Assembly: GCF_036231945.1 (NCBI RefSeq)
Contig: NZ_CP109599.1
Coordinates: 1,674,001 to 1,738,000 of the forward strand
Length of the DNA stretch: 64,000 bases
Direction of reading: 5' to 3'
DNA from: Streptomyces sp. NBC_01429
Lineage (GTDB): Bacteria; Actinomycetota; Actinomycetes; Streptomycetales; Streptomycetaceae
How positions within the stretch are numbered: position 1 is the first letter of the stretch; each line of letters starts with the position of its first letter. Positions 16,138 through 25,495 of this stretch are shown here, one piece after another. A program made the position numbers and the translations under genes. Under the pieces are notes generated by a model. It saw nothing but the letters and a program-made list of their open reading frames with translations. It searched no databases and was not told where the DNA came from.

Positions 16138-17151
16138 TTATTGGTAGCTCAGTACGCCGAATGCCTTCTGTTCGCCACCCTGAAGAAAGCGGAAGACGCA
16201 GGTCGTGTGGTGCGGCACGCACAGAACTCGGGCAGCCGGCGCGTATTCGATGAACCGCGCGGTTTTCAGCCGACCGGCGGAAGGCCGCATCAGTCTTCCC
16301 CCGCTCGCGACCGCCGCCGCCTGCCGGGCCGCCTCCAGAACGATCATGCCGGGAAGGTGATCGGTGGCGTGATCGAAGAAGTAGGGATGTCTCGGATCCG
16401 CGGGTTCCACCAGGAGGGTGGCGCGGTCGACCGCGATCATGACGTCGTGCGCGCCGTTCACCCCGAGCCGGTGGGCGGCGGGCCGTACCGGCCGGGCCGT
16501 CAGCACCGGCGCGCCCGGTGACCCGCGCGCCGGCTCGGGCGCCCCCGCGCCCCCGGCCCGTACGGCGTCGTACCGCTCCGCGCTCAGGAACCGCGAGCCA
16601 CCGCCGGCCCGAGCGAAGACCACCCCGTCGGCGCGGTAGGAGACCTGGAGCCGCAGCCCGGTGACCTCGCCGCCCGGCCCCCGGCGCACCCCGCCGACCA
16701 GCACACGGCAGTCGACCTTCGTGGCGCCGGAGCGCGCCACGGGCTCGCCGCGCGGATCGGTCTCGAAGTACAGATCGGTGATGACCAGCCGGTCCGACGG
16801 GGCGACCCCGAAGTACCGCAGCGGTACGTAGATGCCGAGCTGCCGCAGCGTCTCGACGATCATCAGCGGGCTGTGCAGATCGGCGCCGTCGCGCGGAAAC
16901 GTCGGATGGGACCTGGGCCAGGACGCCGCGGCCTCGAACCCGCCGCCCCGGGCGCGCCGTACGTCGGTCAGCAGCACCTCGGCCACGGAGTCGCGGTGGA
17001 CCAGCTCGCGCGGGACGGTGCGCGACCAGGACAGCGGGCGGGGACGGGCCGGCGCGCCGCGCGCGGGGCCGCCGTCCACGGGCGCGTCACTCGCGGGTGT
17101 GCCACTCACGGACGCGCCGCCGACCGCTACACCATCCACCGATGCGTTCAT
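16138..17151 (-). CDS. AfsA/ScbA-family gamma-butyrolactone biosynthesis protein
   Basis: 337 residues from MNASVDGVAVGG. Two A-factor hotdog repeats are visible: PRELVHRDSVAEVLLTDVRR ... DLHSPLMIVETLRQLGIYVPL and, in the second half, YFFDHATDHLPGMIVLEAARQAAAVASGG ... FIEYAPAARV. The family condenses a beta-keto acyl chain with dihydroxyacetone phosphate to make gamma-butyrolactone or related signals. The first ~35 residues are low-complexity Ala/Gly/Pro. It diverges from a receptor gene (17257), the standard afsA/arpA-type arrangement. No butenolide reductase (ScbB type) or P450 is next to it, so the final signal structure is unclear. Confidence 0.88.
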   Translation of the reverse strand: MNASVDGVAVGGASVSGTPASDAPVDGGPARGAPARPRPLSWSRTVPRELVHRDSVAEVLLTDVRRARGGGFEAAASWPRSHPTFPRDGADLHSPLMIVETLRQLGIYVPLRYFGVAPSDRLVITDLYFETDPRGEPVARSGATKVDCRVLVGGVRRGPGGEVTGLRLQVSYRADGVVFARAGGGSRFLSAERYDAVRAGGAGAPEPARGSPGAPVLTARPVRPAAHRLGVNGAHDVMIAVDRATLLVEPADPRHPYFFDHATDHLPGMIVLEAARQAAAVASGGRLMRPSAGRLKTARFIEYAPAARVLCVPHHTTCVFRFLQGGEQKAFGVLSYQ

Positions 17152-17256
17152 ACGATAAGAACAACTCAATTCACCCGACTGCGCACCCCAGCCCGGCGCG
17201 GCCAAAGGCGCTACATTGCGTGCTGTCAGTTAACGGAACGGCAATCCGGAGTACAC
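17152..17256. promoter_or_regulatory. Divergent promoter region of the butyrolactone synthase/receptor pair
   Basis: This 105-base region is A/T-richer than its surroundings and must carry both promoters. TACATT (17212-17217) is a possible -10 for the receptor gene. I could not find a convincing ARE-type 22-base palindrome by eye. GTTCATACGATAAGAAC (17146-17162) has short inverted ends overlapping the afsA-like start. Confidence 0.35.
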
Positions 17257-17955
17257 GTGCAGGTTCGAGCGGCGCAGATGCGAGCGAAGGCGACGCGGAG
17301 GTTTCTGCTGGAGTCGGCGGCACGTCTGTTCGACGAAAGAGGCTATGCGGGCACCAGTATCAGCGATATCAGCGCACGGTCGGGACGCACCAGCGGAGCC
17401 ATCTACTTCCATTACGCCAGCAAGGAGAATCTCGCCCTGGCCATTGTCGAGGAGCACTTCGCCACCTGGCCGAAGCTGATCGGCCGGTACGGATCCGCCG
17501 ACCTTCCGGCGCTGGAGAAAATGGTCGCACTCAGTTTCGATGTGGCCCGGGCTTTCCGCGACGATGTCGTCACCCGGGCCGGAGCCAGGCTCTGGGCGGA
17601 GCGCGCCGCCATTGACGCCACCCTTCCCCGCCCCTTTGTCGGCTGGCTGGAGACGATTACCGCATTGCTCGACGAGGCCCGGCGTGAGGGGCAGCTCGCA
17701 CCGGGTGTTCCACCGGACGTGGCCGCGTACGGACTGGTGTGCGCTTTCTTCGGACTGCATACGGTCTCGGACGCCCTGGAAGGCCGCAGCCATATCGAGG
17801 AGGGGCTCAACGACCTCTGGCTCCTCCACCTCAACGCCCTCCAGCCGGACCCCGAACCGGAGGCCCTGCTCGCCCGGGTGCGCGCGTACTGCGACCGCGA
17901 GGGGCCCCGCCGCCCGGCCGCCGCCCAGGCCGCCACCGTCCAGCCGGTCGGCTGA
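17257..17955 (+). CDS. TetR-family gamma-butyrolactone receptor-like regulator (ScbR/ArpA type)
   Basis: 232 residues from a GTG with CGGAG five bases upstream. The DNA-binding domain RRFLLESAARLFDERGYAGTSISDISARSGRTSGAIYFHYASKENLALAIVEEH is that of the ArpA/ScbR subgroup. The C-terminal ligand domain has VGWLETITALLDEARREGQL and YGLVCAFFGLHTVSDALEGR, also subgroup-typical. Such proteins repress until they bind a gamma-butyrolactone, then release secondary-metabolism and differentiation genes. Its divergent neighbour makes the likely ligand. It might instead be a pseudo-receptor; the ligand pocket cannot be judged by eye. Confidence 0.85.
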   Translation: MQVRAAQMRAKATRRFLLESAARLFDERGYAGTSISDISARSGRTSGAIYFHYASKENLALAIVEEHFATWPKLIGRYGSADLPALEKMVALSFDVARAFRDDVVTRAGARLWAERAAIDATLPRPFVGWLETITALLDEARREGQLAPGVPPDVAAYGLVCAFFGLHTVSDALEGRSHIEEGLNDLWLLHLNALQPDPEPEALLARVRAYCDREGPRRPAAAQAATVQPVG

Positions 17956-18029
17956 CGGGTCCGGCCCGCACACCGCCGGCGGGCGGCGGACCCGGCCGAA
18001 GTCCGGTGTCCCCCCGCCGCCCGCCGGAC

Positions 18030-19088
18030 TCAGTGCCCGCCGCCGCGCCCGTACGCCCCCGTGGGCGCCGGCCGCCCGTCCGGCGGCGCCGAACTCGTGC
18101 CCCGCACCACCAGCTTGGGGTCGAGGACGGCCTCGCGCGGAGCGAGTGAGGCGTCGTCCAGCCGCTCGACCGCGAACCGCACCGCGTGCTCGGCCAGCCG
18201 GCCCGCGTCCTGGCGGACGGTGGAGAGGTCGATGTGCGAGAGGTGCGAGAGGTGGTTGTCGTCGTAGCCCACCACCGACACATCGCCGGGCACGTCGACA
18301 CCGGCGCGGCCGAGCGTGTGCATCAGGCCCATCGCGCAGCGGTCGTTGCCCGCGAACACGGCGCTGGGCAGATGCTCCTCGGCGAGGAGGAGGCGGCCCG
18401 CCGCGCTGCCCGACTCCTCGTCGTACGAGCCCGGGAGGACCCGTATCGACTCGGCAAGCCCGTGTCTGCGCATGGCCGCGCGGTAGGCGCGCCGCCGTTC
18501 CGCCGCCCCCGGCTCCCGGCCGCCGTCGATGTGCGCGATACGGCGGTGTCCCAGCTCCACCAGATGGCCGACCACCTGGCTCACCCCCTTGCCCTCGGCG
18601 GTGTGCACACTGTCCACGTTGGCTCCGCGCGCGGTACGGCCGACGACCACGACCGCGCTGCGGCGGCCGAGTTCGTCGAGCCGTCCGAGGGTCGCCTGCG
18701 AGCCCAGCAGTATCAGCCCCTCGCAGCGGTGGCTCAGCAGCGCCTCGACCGCCTTGCGCTCGTCGCGGCCCGGCGCGCTGGCCGACAACAGCACGTCGTA
18801 GCCGAGGCGTTCGGCCTCGGGATAGACGGCCTCGACGATGTCGGCCTCGAAGGGCTGATGGAGCGTCAGCATGACACCGATGGTGCGGCTGCGGCCGCGG
18901 GCGAGCAGCCTGGCGGCGCTGTCCGGGCGGTACCCCAGTTCGTCGGCGGCCCGCAGCACGCGCCGCCTGGTCTCCTCGCCGGCGCCGGGCTGATTGCGGA
19001 ACACCAGGGACACGAGGGCGCGGGACACACCGACCCGCCGCGCGACGTCCGCCATCGTCGGGCGCCGCTTGCTGGGTGACTCCTCCAC
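18030..19088 (-). CDS. LacI-family regulator, probably of inositol catabolism
   Basis: 352 residues. The N-terminal helix-turn-helix is TMADVARRVGVSRALVSLVFRN (about residues 11-32), followed by the hinge YRPDSAARLLARGRSRTIGV and a sugar-binding effector domain with SAVFAGNDRCAMGLMHTLGRAGV and VSVVGYDDNHLSHLSHIDLSTVRQD. It diverges from iolC, and a LacI-type palindrome at 19201-19214 lies between, so repression of the iol operon until an inositol-derived inducer appears is the simplest reading. Direct evidence for that inducer is not in the sequence. Confidence 0.88.
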   Translation of the reverse strand: MEESPSKRRPTMADVARRVGVSRALVSLVFRNQPGAGEETRRRVLRAADELGYRPDSAARLLARGRSRTIGVMLTLHQPFEADIVEAVYPEAERLGYDVLLSASAPGRDERKAVEALLSHRCEGLILLGSQATLGRLDELGRRSAVVVVGRTARGANVDSVHTAEGKGVSQVVGHLVELGHRRIAHIDGGREPGAAERRRAYRAAMRRHGLAESIRVLPGSYDEESGSAAGRLLLAEEHLPSAVFAGNDRCAMGLMHTLGRAGVDVPGDVSVVGYDDNHLSHLSHIDLSTVRQDAGRLAEHAVRFAVERLDDASLAPREAVLDPKLVVRGTSSAPPDGRPAPTGAYGRGGGH

Positions 19089-19162
19089 CGAGGCCCCCTC
19101 ACCTTCCGTGACTCGTCCATGAACCCTAGTGCCACTGCCGGAAACTCAGCCGCAACAACGTA

Positions 19163-19214
19163 TTGACAGGACATATGGACGTGGACGATCGTACTCGCAA
19201 CTAGAGCGCGCTAG
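19163..19214 (+). promoter_or_regulatory. iol operon promoter with LacI-type operator
   Basis: TTGACA at 19163-19168 is a good -35; the -10 is unclear (GATCGT at 19187-19192 with an 18-base spacer is weak). CTAGAGCGCGCTAG at 19201-19214 is a 14-base palindrome with one mismatched pair and a central CG step, where a LacI-family repressor would block the start site. GGAGG for iolC follows at 19233-19237. Confidence 0.5.
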
Positions 19215-19246
19215 TAGAGCGCGTCAGTTGTTGGAGGTCCCCACAC

Positions 19247-21061
19247 ATGGCAGTCCTGGACGTCCTGACCATGGGACGCAGCGGGGTCGACATCTACCCC
19301 TTGCAGTCGGGCGTTGGCCTGGCGGATGTCACCTCGTTCGGCAAGTACCTGGGCGGCAGCCCCACCAATGTCGCCGTCGCCGCCGCACGCTACGGCAGAA
19401 GCGCCGCCGTGATCACGAAGACGGGCGACGACCCGTTCGGGCAGTTCGTGCGGCAGGCTCTCGCGGGCTACCGGGTCGACAGCACGCATGTCGGTGTGTC
19501 CGGCATCGCGCCGACGCCGGTGACCTTCTGCGAGATCTTCCCGCCGGACGATTTCCCGCTCTACTTCTACCGGCTGCCAAGCGCCCCCGACCTGGACATC
19601 CGCCCCGACGAGCTGGACCTCGACGCCGTCGCGTCGGCGCGGATCTTCTGGATGTCGGGGACGGGCCTGTGTGCCGAGCCGAGCCGGTCGGCGACGCTCG
19701 CGGCGCTGGAGCACCGGGCCGGGGCGGGGACCACGGTCTTCGATCTGGACTGGCGGCCGATGTTCTGGGGGGACCCGGCGCAGGCGCGCACCCTCTACCG
19801 GCAGGCCCTCGCCCACGCCACGGTCGCCGTCGGCAACCGTGAGGAGTGCGAGGTGGCGACCGGCGAGAGCGAGCCGTACGCCGCCGCCCGCGCCCTGATC
19901 GGCCTGGGCGTCGAGGTCGCCGTGGTCAAGCAGGGCCCGAAGGGCGTGCTCGCCATGGACCGCACGGGCGGCACGGTGGAGGTGCCGCCGGTGCCCGTGG
20001 ACGTGGTGAACGGCCTCGGCGCCGGGGACGCCTTCGGCGGCGCCCTGTGCCACGGACTGCTGTCCGGCTGGGAGCTGGAGCGTGTCATGCGCTTCGCCAA
20101 CGCCGCCGGGGCGATCGTCGCCGGTGAGCTGGCCTGCTCGGACGCCATGCCCGACGAAGCGCTGGTCGAAGCGAAGATCAAGGAGACAAGGGTGTCTGAC
20201 AAGGTCCAGCGGATCGTGCGGGCCCGGGTCAACAACCCCGGCGCCATCGCGGAGGCCGCCGCCCGACGCGTCAAGGCCGTCTCGCCGCTGGGCGAACACG
20301 GCCGGGCGATGATCATCGCCGCCGACCATCCCGCGCGCGGCGCCAACACCGTGGGCGGCGACCCCTCGGCGATGGCCGACCGGCGCGCGCTGCTGGACCG
20401 GATGTGCGTGGCGCTGGAGCGCCCGGGGGTGACGGGTGTCCTCGCCACGGCGGACATCCTCGAAGATCTGCTGCTGCTCGGTGTGCTCGACGGCAAGAGT
20501 GTGTTCGGTTCGATGAACCGCGCGGGGCTCGCCGGGTCCGCGTTCGAGATCGACGACCGGTTCACCGGCTACGACGCCGAGGCGATCGCCGCGATGGGTT
20601 TCGACGGCGGCAAGGCGCTGACCCGGATCTGCCTGGACGACCCGGCCACCCCCTCCGTGCTGGAGCAGACCGCCAGGGCCGTGGACGAGCTGAACGACCG
20701 TCGGCTCATCGCGATGGTCGAGCCGTTCCTGTCCTACTGGGTGGACGGGAAGATCCGCAACGACCTCTCCCCCGAAGCCGTGATCAAGTCGATCACCATC
20801 GCCTCGGGCCTCGGCCGGCGCTCCGCGTACACCTGGCTGAAGCTGCCGGTCGTGGACGACATGGAGCGCGTCCTCGCCTCCTCCACACTGCCGGTGCTGC
20901 TGCTCGGCGGCGAGGTGAAGGACGCGCAGGCGGCGTTCGACGCCTGGCACAAGGCGCTCTCGCTGCCGACCGTGCAGGGGCTGATCGTCGGCCGGTCGCT
21001 GCTCTACCCCGCGGACGGCGATGTCGCCGGGGCCGTGGACCGTGCGGTGAGTCTGCTGTGA
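19247..21061 (+). CDS. iolC: 5-dehydro-2-deoxygluconokinase fused to a DUF2090/Cgl0158-type aldolase-like domain
   Basis: 604 residues. Residues 1-310 are a PfkB-family kinase: GGSPTNVAVAAARYGRSAAVITKTGDDPFG, and near residue 258 the catalytic NGLGAGDAFGGALCHGL. It phosphorylates 5-dehydro-2-deoxygluconate (DKG) in myo-inositol breakdown. Residues ~316-604 (VSDKVQRIVRARVNNPGAI ... GRAMIIAADHPARG ... LLGGEVKDAQAAFDAWHKALSLP) form a second (beta/alpha)8 domain of the DUF2090/Cgl0158 group, likely splitting DKG-phosphate. In many actinobacteria I expect these as separate genes. Here they are in one frame, but an AAGGAG (20180-20185) lies six bases before an in-frame GTG (20192), so the second half may also be made separately. 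Confidence 0.9.
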   Translation: MAVLDVLTMGRSGVDIYPLQSGVGLADVTSFGKYLGGSPTNVAVAAARYGRSAAVITKTGDDPFGQFVRQALAGYRVDSTHVGVSGIAPTPVTFCEIFPPDDFPLYFYRLPSAPDLDIRPDELDLDAVASARIFWMSGTGLCAEPSRSATLAALEHRAGAGTTVFDLDWRPMFWGDPAQARTLYRQALAHATVAVGNREECEVATGESEPYAAARALIGLGVEVAVVKQGPKGVLAMDRTGGTVEVPPVPVDVVNGLGAGDAFGGALCHGLLSGWELERVMRFANAAGAIVAGELACSDAMPDEALVEAKIKETRVSDKVQRIVRARVNNPGAIAEAAARRVKAVSPLGEHGRAMIIAADHPARGANTVGGDPSAMADRRALLDRMCVALERPGVTGVLATADILEDLLLLGVLDGKSVFGSMNRAGLAGSAFEIDDRFTGYDAEAIAAMGFDGGKALTRICLDDPATPSVLEQTARAVDELNDRRLIAMVEPFLSYWVDGKIRNDLSPEAVIKSITIASGLGRRSAYTWLKLPVVDDMERVLASSTLPVLLLGGEVKDAQAAFDAWHKALSLPTVQGLIVGRSLLYPADGDVAGAVDRAVSLL

Positions 21062-21969
21062 CCACACACAACGACACGTCGCATCGGCCGGCCGGCAGCA
21101 CCGCCGAGGGGCCGTACACCACCGTGGTCACTCCCGAGTCCGCGCGGTGGGGTTTCTCCGGACTGCGCGTGGTGGAGCTGGCGGCGGGCGAGCACCTCAC
21201 ACTGTCCACCGGCGACAGCGAGTATCTGGTGCTGCCGCTCGCCGGTTCCTGCACGGTCGCGGTCGACGGTACGACGTTCCTGCTGGCGGGCCGCGACGGT
21301 GTGTTCGACGCGGTCACCGACTTCGCCTACGTACCCCGCGACGCCGAGGCCGTGGTCCGCAGTGAGCGCGGCGGACGGTTCGCTCTCCCGTCGGCGCGCT
21401 GCGAGCGGCGGCTGACCGCCCGGTACGGCCCGGCCGACGGTGTCCCCGCCGAGCCGCGCGGCACCGGGAACTGCTCGCGCCAGGTCAACAACTACTGCCT
21501 GCCGCACACGTTCGACGCCGACCGGCTGCTGGTGTGCGAGGTGCTCACCCCGGGCGGCAACTGGTCCTCGTACCCGCCCCACAAGCACGACGAGGCGCGC
21601 ACGGACGCGGACGGGAACCCCGTAGAGAGCGAACTCGAAGAGATCTACTACTTCGAGATCGCCGACGGACCCGCCGGTCCCGGCTTCGCCTACCAGCGGG
21701 TGTACGGGACCGAGGAACGCCCCGTCGACGTCCTCGCCGAGGTGCGCACCGGCGACACCGTGCTGATCCCGCACGGCTGGCACGGGCCGTCCATCGCCGC
21801 CCCCGGCCACGACCTCTACTACCTCAACGTGATGGCGGGCCCCGGGCCGGACCGGGCCTGGCTGATCTGCGACGACCCGGCACACGGCTGGGTCCGCGCC
21901 ACCTGGGAGGGCCGGGAGACCGACCCCCGGCTGCCCTTCGGCGCCCGGAACACAACGAAGGACGTGTGA
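21058..21969 (+). CDS. iolB: 5-deoxy-glucuronate isomerase
   Basis: 303 residues. It is a double-cupin protein converting 5-deoxy-glucuronate to 5-dehydro-2-deoxygluconate, the step between IolD and IolC. The diagnostic region is SRQVNNYCLPHTFDADRLLVCEVLTPGGNWSSYPPHKHDE, with metal ligands in PPHKHDE, then ELEEIYYFEI and DTVLIPHGWHGPSIAAPGHDLYYLNVMAGP. The GTG start overlaps the iolC stop as GTGA, and the stop overlaps the iolD start as TGATG, so iolC-iolB-iolD are translationally coupled. Confidence 0.93.
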   Translation: MTTHNDTSHRPAGSTAEGPYTTVVTPESARWGFSGLRVVELAAGEHLTLSTGDSEYLVLPLAGSCTVAVDGTTFLLAGRDGVFDAVTDFAYVPRDAEAVVRSERGGRFALPSARCERRLTARYGPADGVPAEPRGTGNCSRQVNNYCLPHTFDADRLLVCEVLTPGGNWSSYPPHKHDEARTDADGNPVESELEEIYYFEIADGPAGPGFAYQRVYGTEERPVDVLAEVRTGDTVLIPHGWHGPSIAAPGHDLYYLNVMAGPGPDRAWLICDDPAHGWVRATWEGRETDPRLPFGARNTTKDV

Positions 21970-23846
21970 TGGAGACAGTACGGCTCACCACCGCGCAGGC
22001 CCTCGTACGGTTCCTGGCGAACCAGTACAGCGAGCGCGACGGCCAGGAACAGCGGTTCGTCCCCGGGGCCTGGGGCATCTTCGGGCACGGCAATGTGGCC
22101 GGGGTCGGGCAGGCGCTGCTCCAGGCGGCCAGGACCGGCGAGGCCGACCTCCCGTACTACCTGGCCCGTAACGAGCAGGGCATGGTGCACGCGGCCGTGG
22201 CCTTCGCCAAGACGCGCGACCGGCTGGCCGCGCACGCCTGTACGGCGTCCACGGGCCCCGGCTCCACCAACATGATCACGGGCGCCGCGCTGGCCACCAC
22301 CAACCGGCTGCCGGTGCTGCTGCTGCCCAGCGACATGTTCGCCACCCGGGCCGCCGACCCCGTCCTCCAGCAGCTGGAGGACACCCGCGGCGGAGACGTC
22401 ACCGTCAACGACGCCTTCCGTCCGGTGTCGAAGTACTTCGACCGGATCAGCAGGCCCGAGCAGCTGATCCCGGCCGCGCTCGCCGCGATGCGCGTGCTGA
22501 CCGACCCGGTGGAGACCGGCGCCGTCACCCTCTGCCTGCCGCAGGACGTCCAGGCCGAGGCGTACGACTGGCCGGTGGCGTTCTTCCGGCGCCGGGTGTG
22601 GCACATCGGCCGTCCGGTGCCGGAGTCCGCCGCGCTGAAGCGGGCCGCCGATCTGCTGCGTACGGCGAAGAAGCCGCTGCTGGTGGCGGGCGGCGGCGTG
22701 GTGTACTCGGGCGCCGGGAACCAGCTGCGGTCGTTCGCCGAGGCCACCGGCATCCCGGTCGCCGACACCCACGCGGGCAAGGGCGCGCTGGCCTGGGACC
22801 ATCCGTCGGCGGTCGGCGGCGTCGGCTCCACGGGCACGGCGGCGGCCAACGCGCTCGCCGCCGAGGCGGACGTCGTCATCGGGGTCGGCACCCGCTACAG
22901 CGACTTCACCACCGCCAGTCACACCGTCTTCGGCAACCCGGACGTGCGGTTCATCAACCTCAACGTCGCCCGTCTCGACGCGGTGAAACACTCCGCCGAA
23001 CCGCTCGTCGCCGACGCCCGCCTCGGACTCGCCGGTCTGGAAGCGGAGTTGGACGGCTGGAAGACCGACGACGCCTACCGGCAGCGCGTGCTGGAGCTGG
23101 CCGCCGAGTGGCGGCGCACCACCGACGAGTGTTTCGGCGTCGGGCACGGGCCGCTGCCCGCGCAGACCGAGATCCTCGGCGCGCTGCGCGCCGCGCTGGA
23201 CGACCGGGACGTGGTGATCAACGCGGCCGGGTCCCTGCCGGGCGACCTCCAGATGCTGTGGCGTTCGCGCGACCCGAAGGCGTACCACGTCGAGTACGCC
23301 TACTCCTGCATGGGCTACGAGGTGGCCGCCGGGCTCGGGGTGAAGATGGCGGATCCGGGCCGCGAGGTCGTGGTCCTGGTCGGCGACGGCTCGTATCTGA
23401 TGATGTCGCAGGAGATCGTGACCATGGTCTCCGAGGGGATCAAGGTCATCATCGTCCTGGTCCAGAACCACGGCTTCGCCTCGATCGGTGCGCTCTCGGA
23501 GTCGCTCGGCTCGCAGCGCTTCGGTACCCGCTACCGCTTCCGCGACCCGGCGAGCGGCCAGCTCGACGGCGAGGTCCTCCCGGTGGACCTGGCCGCCAAC
23601 GCCGCCTCGCTCGGCGCGGATGTCCTGCCCGCCTCCACCGTCGAGGAGTTCACCGGCGCGCTGGCGAAGGCCAGGGCGTCCGACCGTACGACGGTCGTCC
23701 ATGTCGAGACCGATCTGTACGGGCCGAACCCGCCCGGCAGCGCCTGGTGGGACGTCCCCGTCAGCGAGGTCTCCGCGCTGGAGTCGACCCGGGAGGCGTA
23801 CGAGACATACCGCGCCGCCAAACGGTCCCAGCGTCACTACCTCTGA
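21969..23846 (+). CDS. iolD: 3D-(3,5/4)-trihydroxycyclohexane-1,2-dione acylhydrolase
   Basis: 625 residues. It is a thiamine-diphosphate enzyme that hydrolytically opens the inositol-derived ring to 5-deoxy-glucuronate. The N-terminal Pyr domain has YYLARNEQGMVHAAVAFAK with the activating glutamate (E) and ACTASTGPGSTNM. The central NAD-like domain includes LLVAGGGVVYSGA. The C-terminal PP domain has EYAYSCMGYEVAAGLGVKMADP and the GDGSYLMMSQEIVTM...QNHGF thiamine-diphosphate signature near residue 475. Length matches the family. The ATG overlaps the iolB stop. Confidence 0.93.
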   Translation: METVRLTTAQALVRFLANQYSERDGQEQRFVPGAWGIFGHGNVAGVGQALLQAARTGEADLPYYLARNEQGMVHAAVAFAKTRDRLAAHACTASTGPGSTNMITGAALATTNRLPVLLLPSDMFATRAADPVLQQLEDTRGGDVTVNDAFRPVSKYFDRISRPEQLIPAALAAMRVLTDPVETGAVTLCLPQDVQAEAYDWPVAFFRRRVWHIGRPVPESAALKRAADLLRTAKKPLLVAGGGVVYSGAGNQLRSFAEATGIPVADTHAGKGALAWDHPSAVGGVGSTGTAAANALAAEADVVIGVGTRYSDFTTASHTVFGNPDVRFINLNVARLDAVKHSAEPLVADARLGLAGLEAELDGWKTDDAYRQRVLELAAEWRRTTDECFGVGHGPLPAQTEILGALRAALDDRDVVINAAGSLPGDLQMLWRSRDPKAYHVEYAYSCMGYEVAAGLGVKMADPGREVVVLVGDGSYLMMSQEIVTMVSEGIKVIIVLVQNHGFASIGALSESLGSQRFGTRYRFRDPASGQLDGEVLPVDLAANAASLGADVLPASTVEEFTGALAKARASDRTTVVHVETDLYGPNPPGSAWWDVPVSEVSALESTREAYETYRAAKRSQRHYL

Positions 23847-23898
23847 CACCTCCGACACCCCGCCCCCCTGCACGGCCACACCCCTGAGGAACCCTCAC

Positions 23899-25395
<1,497 letters not shown>

Positions 25396-25424
25396 GCCGC
25401 CTCCGCCCCTCCGCGCCCCCTCCG

Positions 25425-25473
25425 CTTCCTCCTCCCCTCTCCTCTCCCCTTCTCCCCTTCTCCCTTTCCTTCC
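25425..25473 (+). repeat. 49-base pure pyrimidine tract between mmsA and the iolE-like gene
   Basis: Every base from 25425 to 25473 is C or T, in runs such as CCTCCCCTCTCC and CCTTCTCCC; flanking sequence from 25396 is also nearly purine-free. It occupies the intergenic space just before the weak AGAAGAG ribosome-binding site of the next gene. The transcript would carry an unstructured C/U tract. Confidence 0.9.
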
Positions 25474-25495
25474 GCCGCCGAGAAGAGCCGCATCC

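Noticed and set aside
17145..17256. ARE-type butyrolactone-receptor operator
   Set aside because: I looked for the 22-base ArpA/ScbR consensus palindrome and found only short inverted ends, so no operator is claimed.
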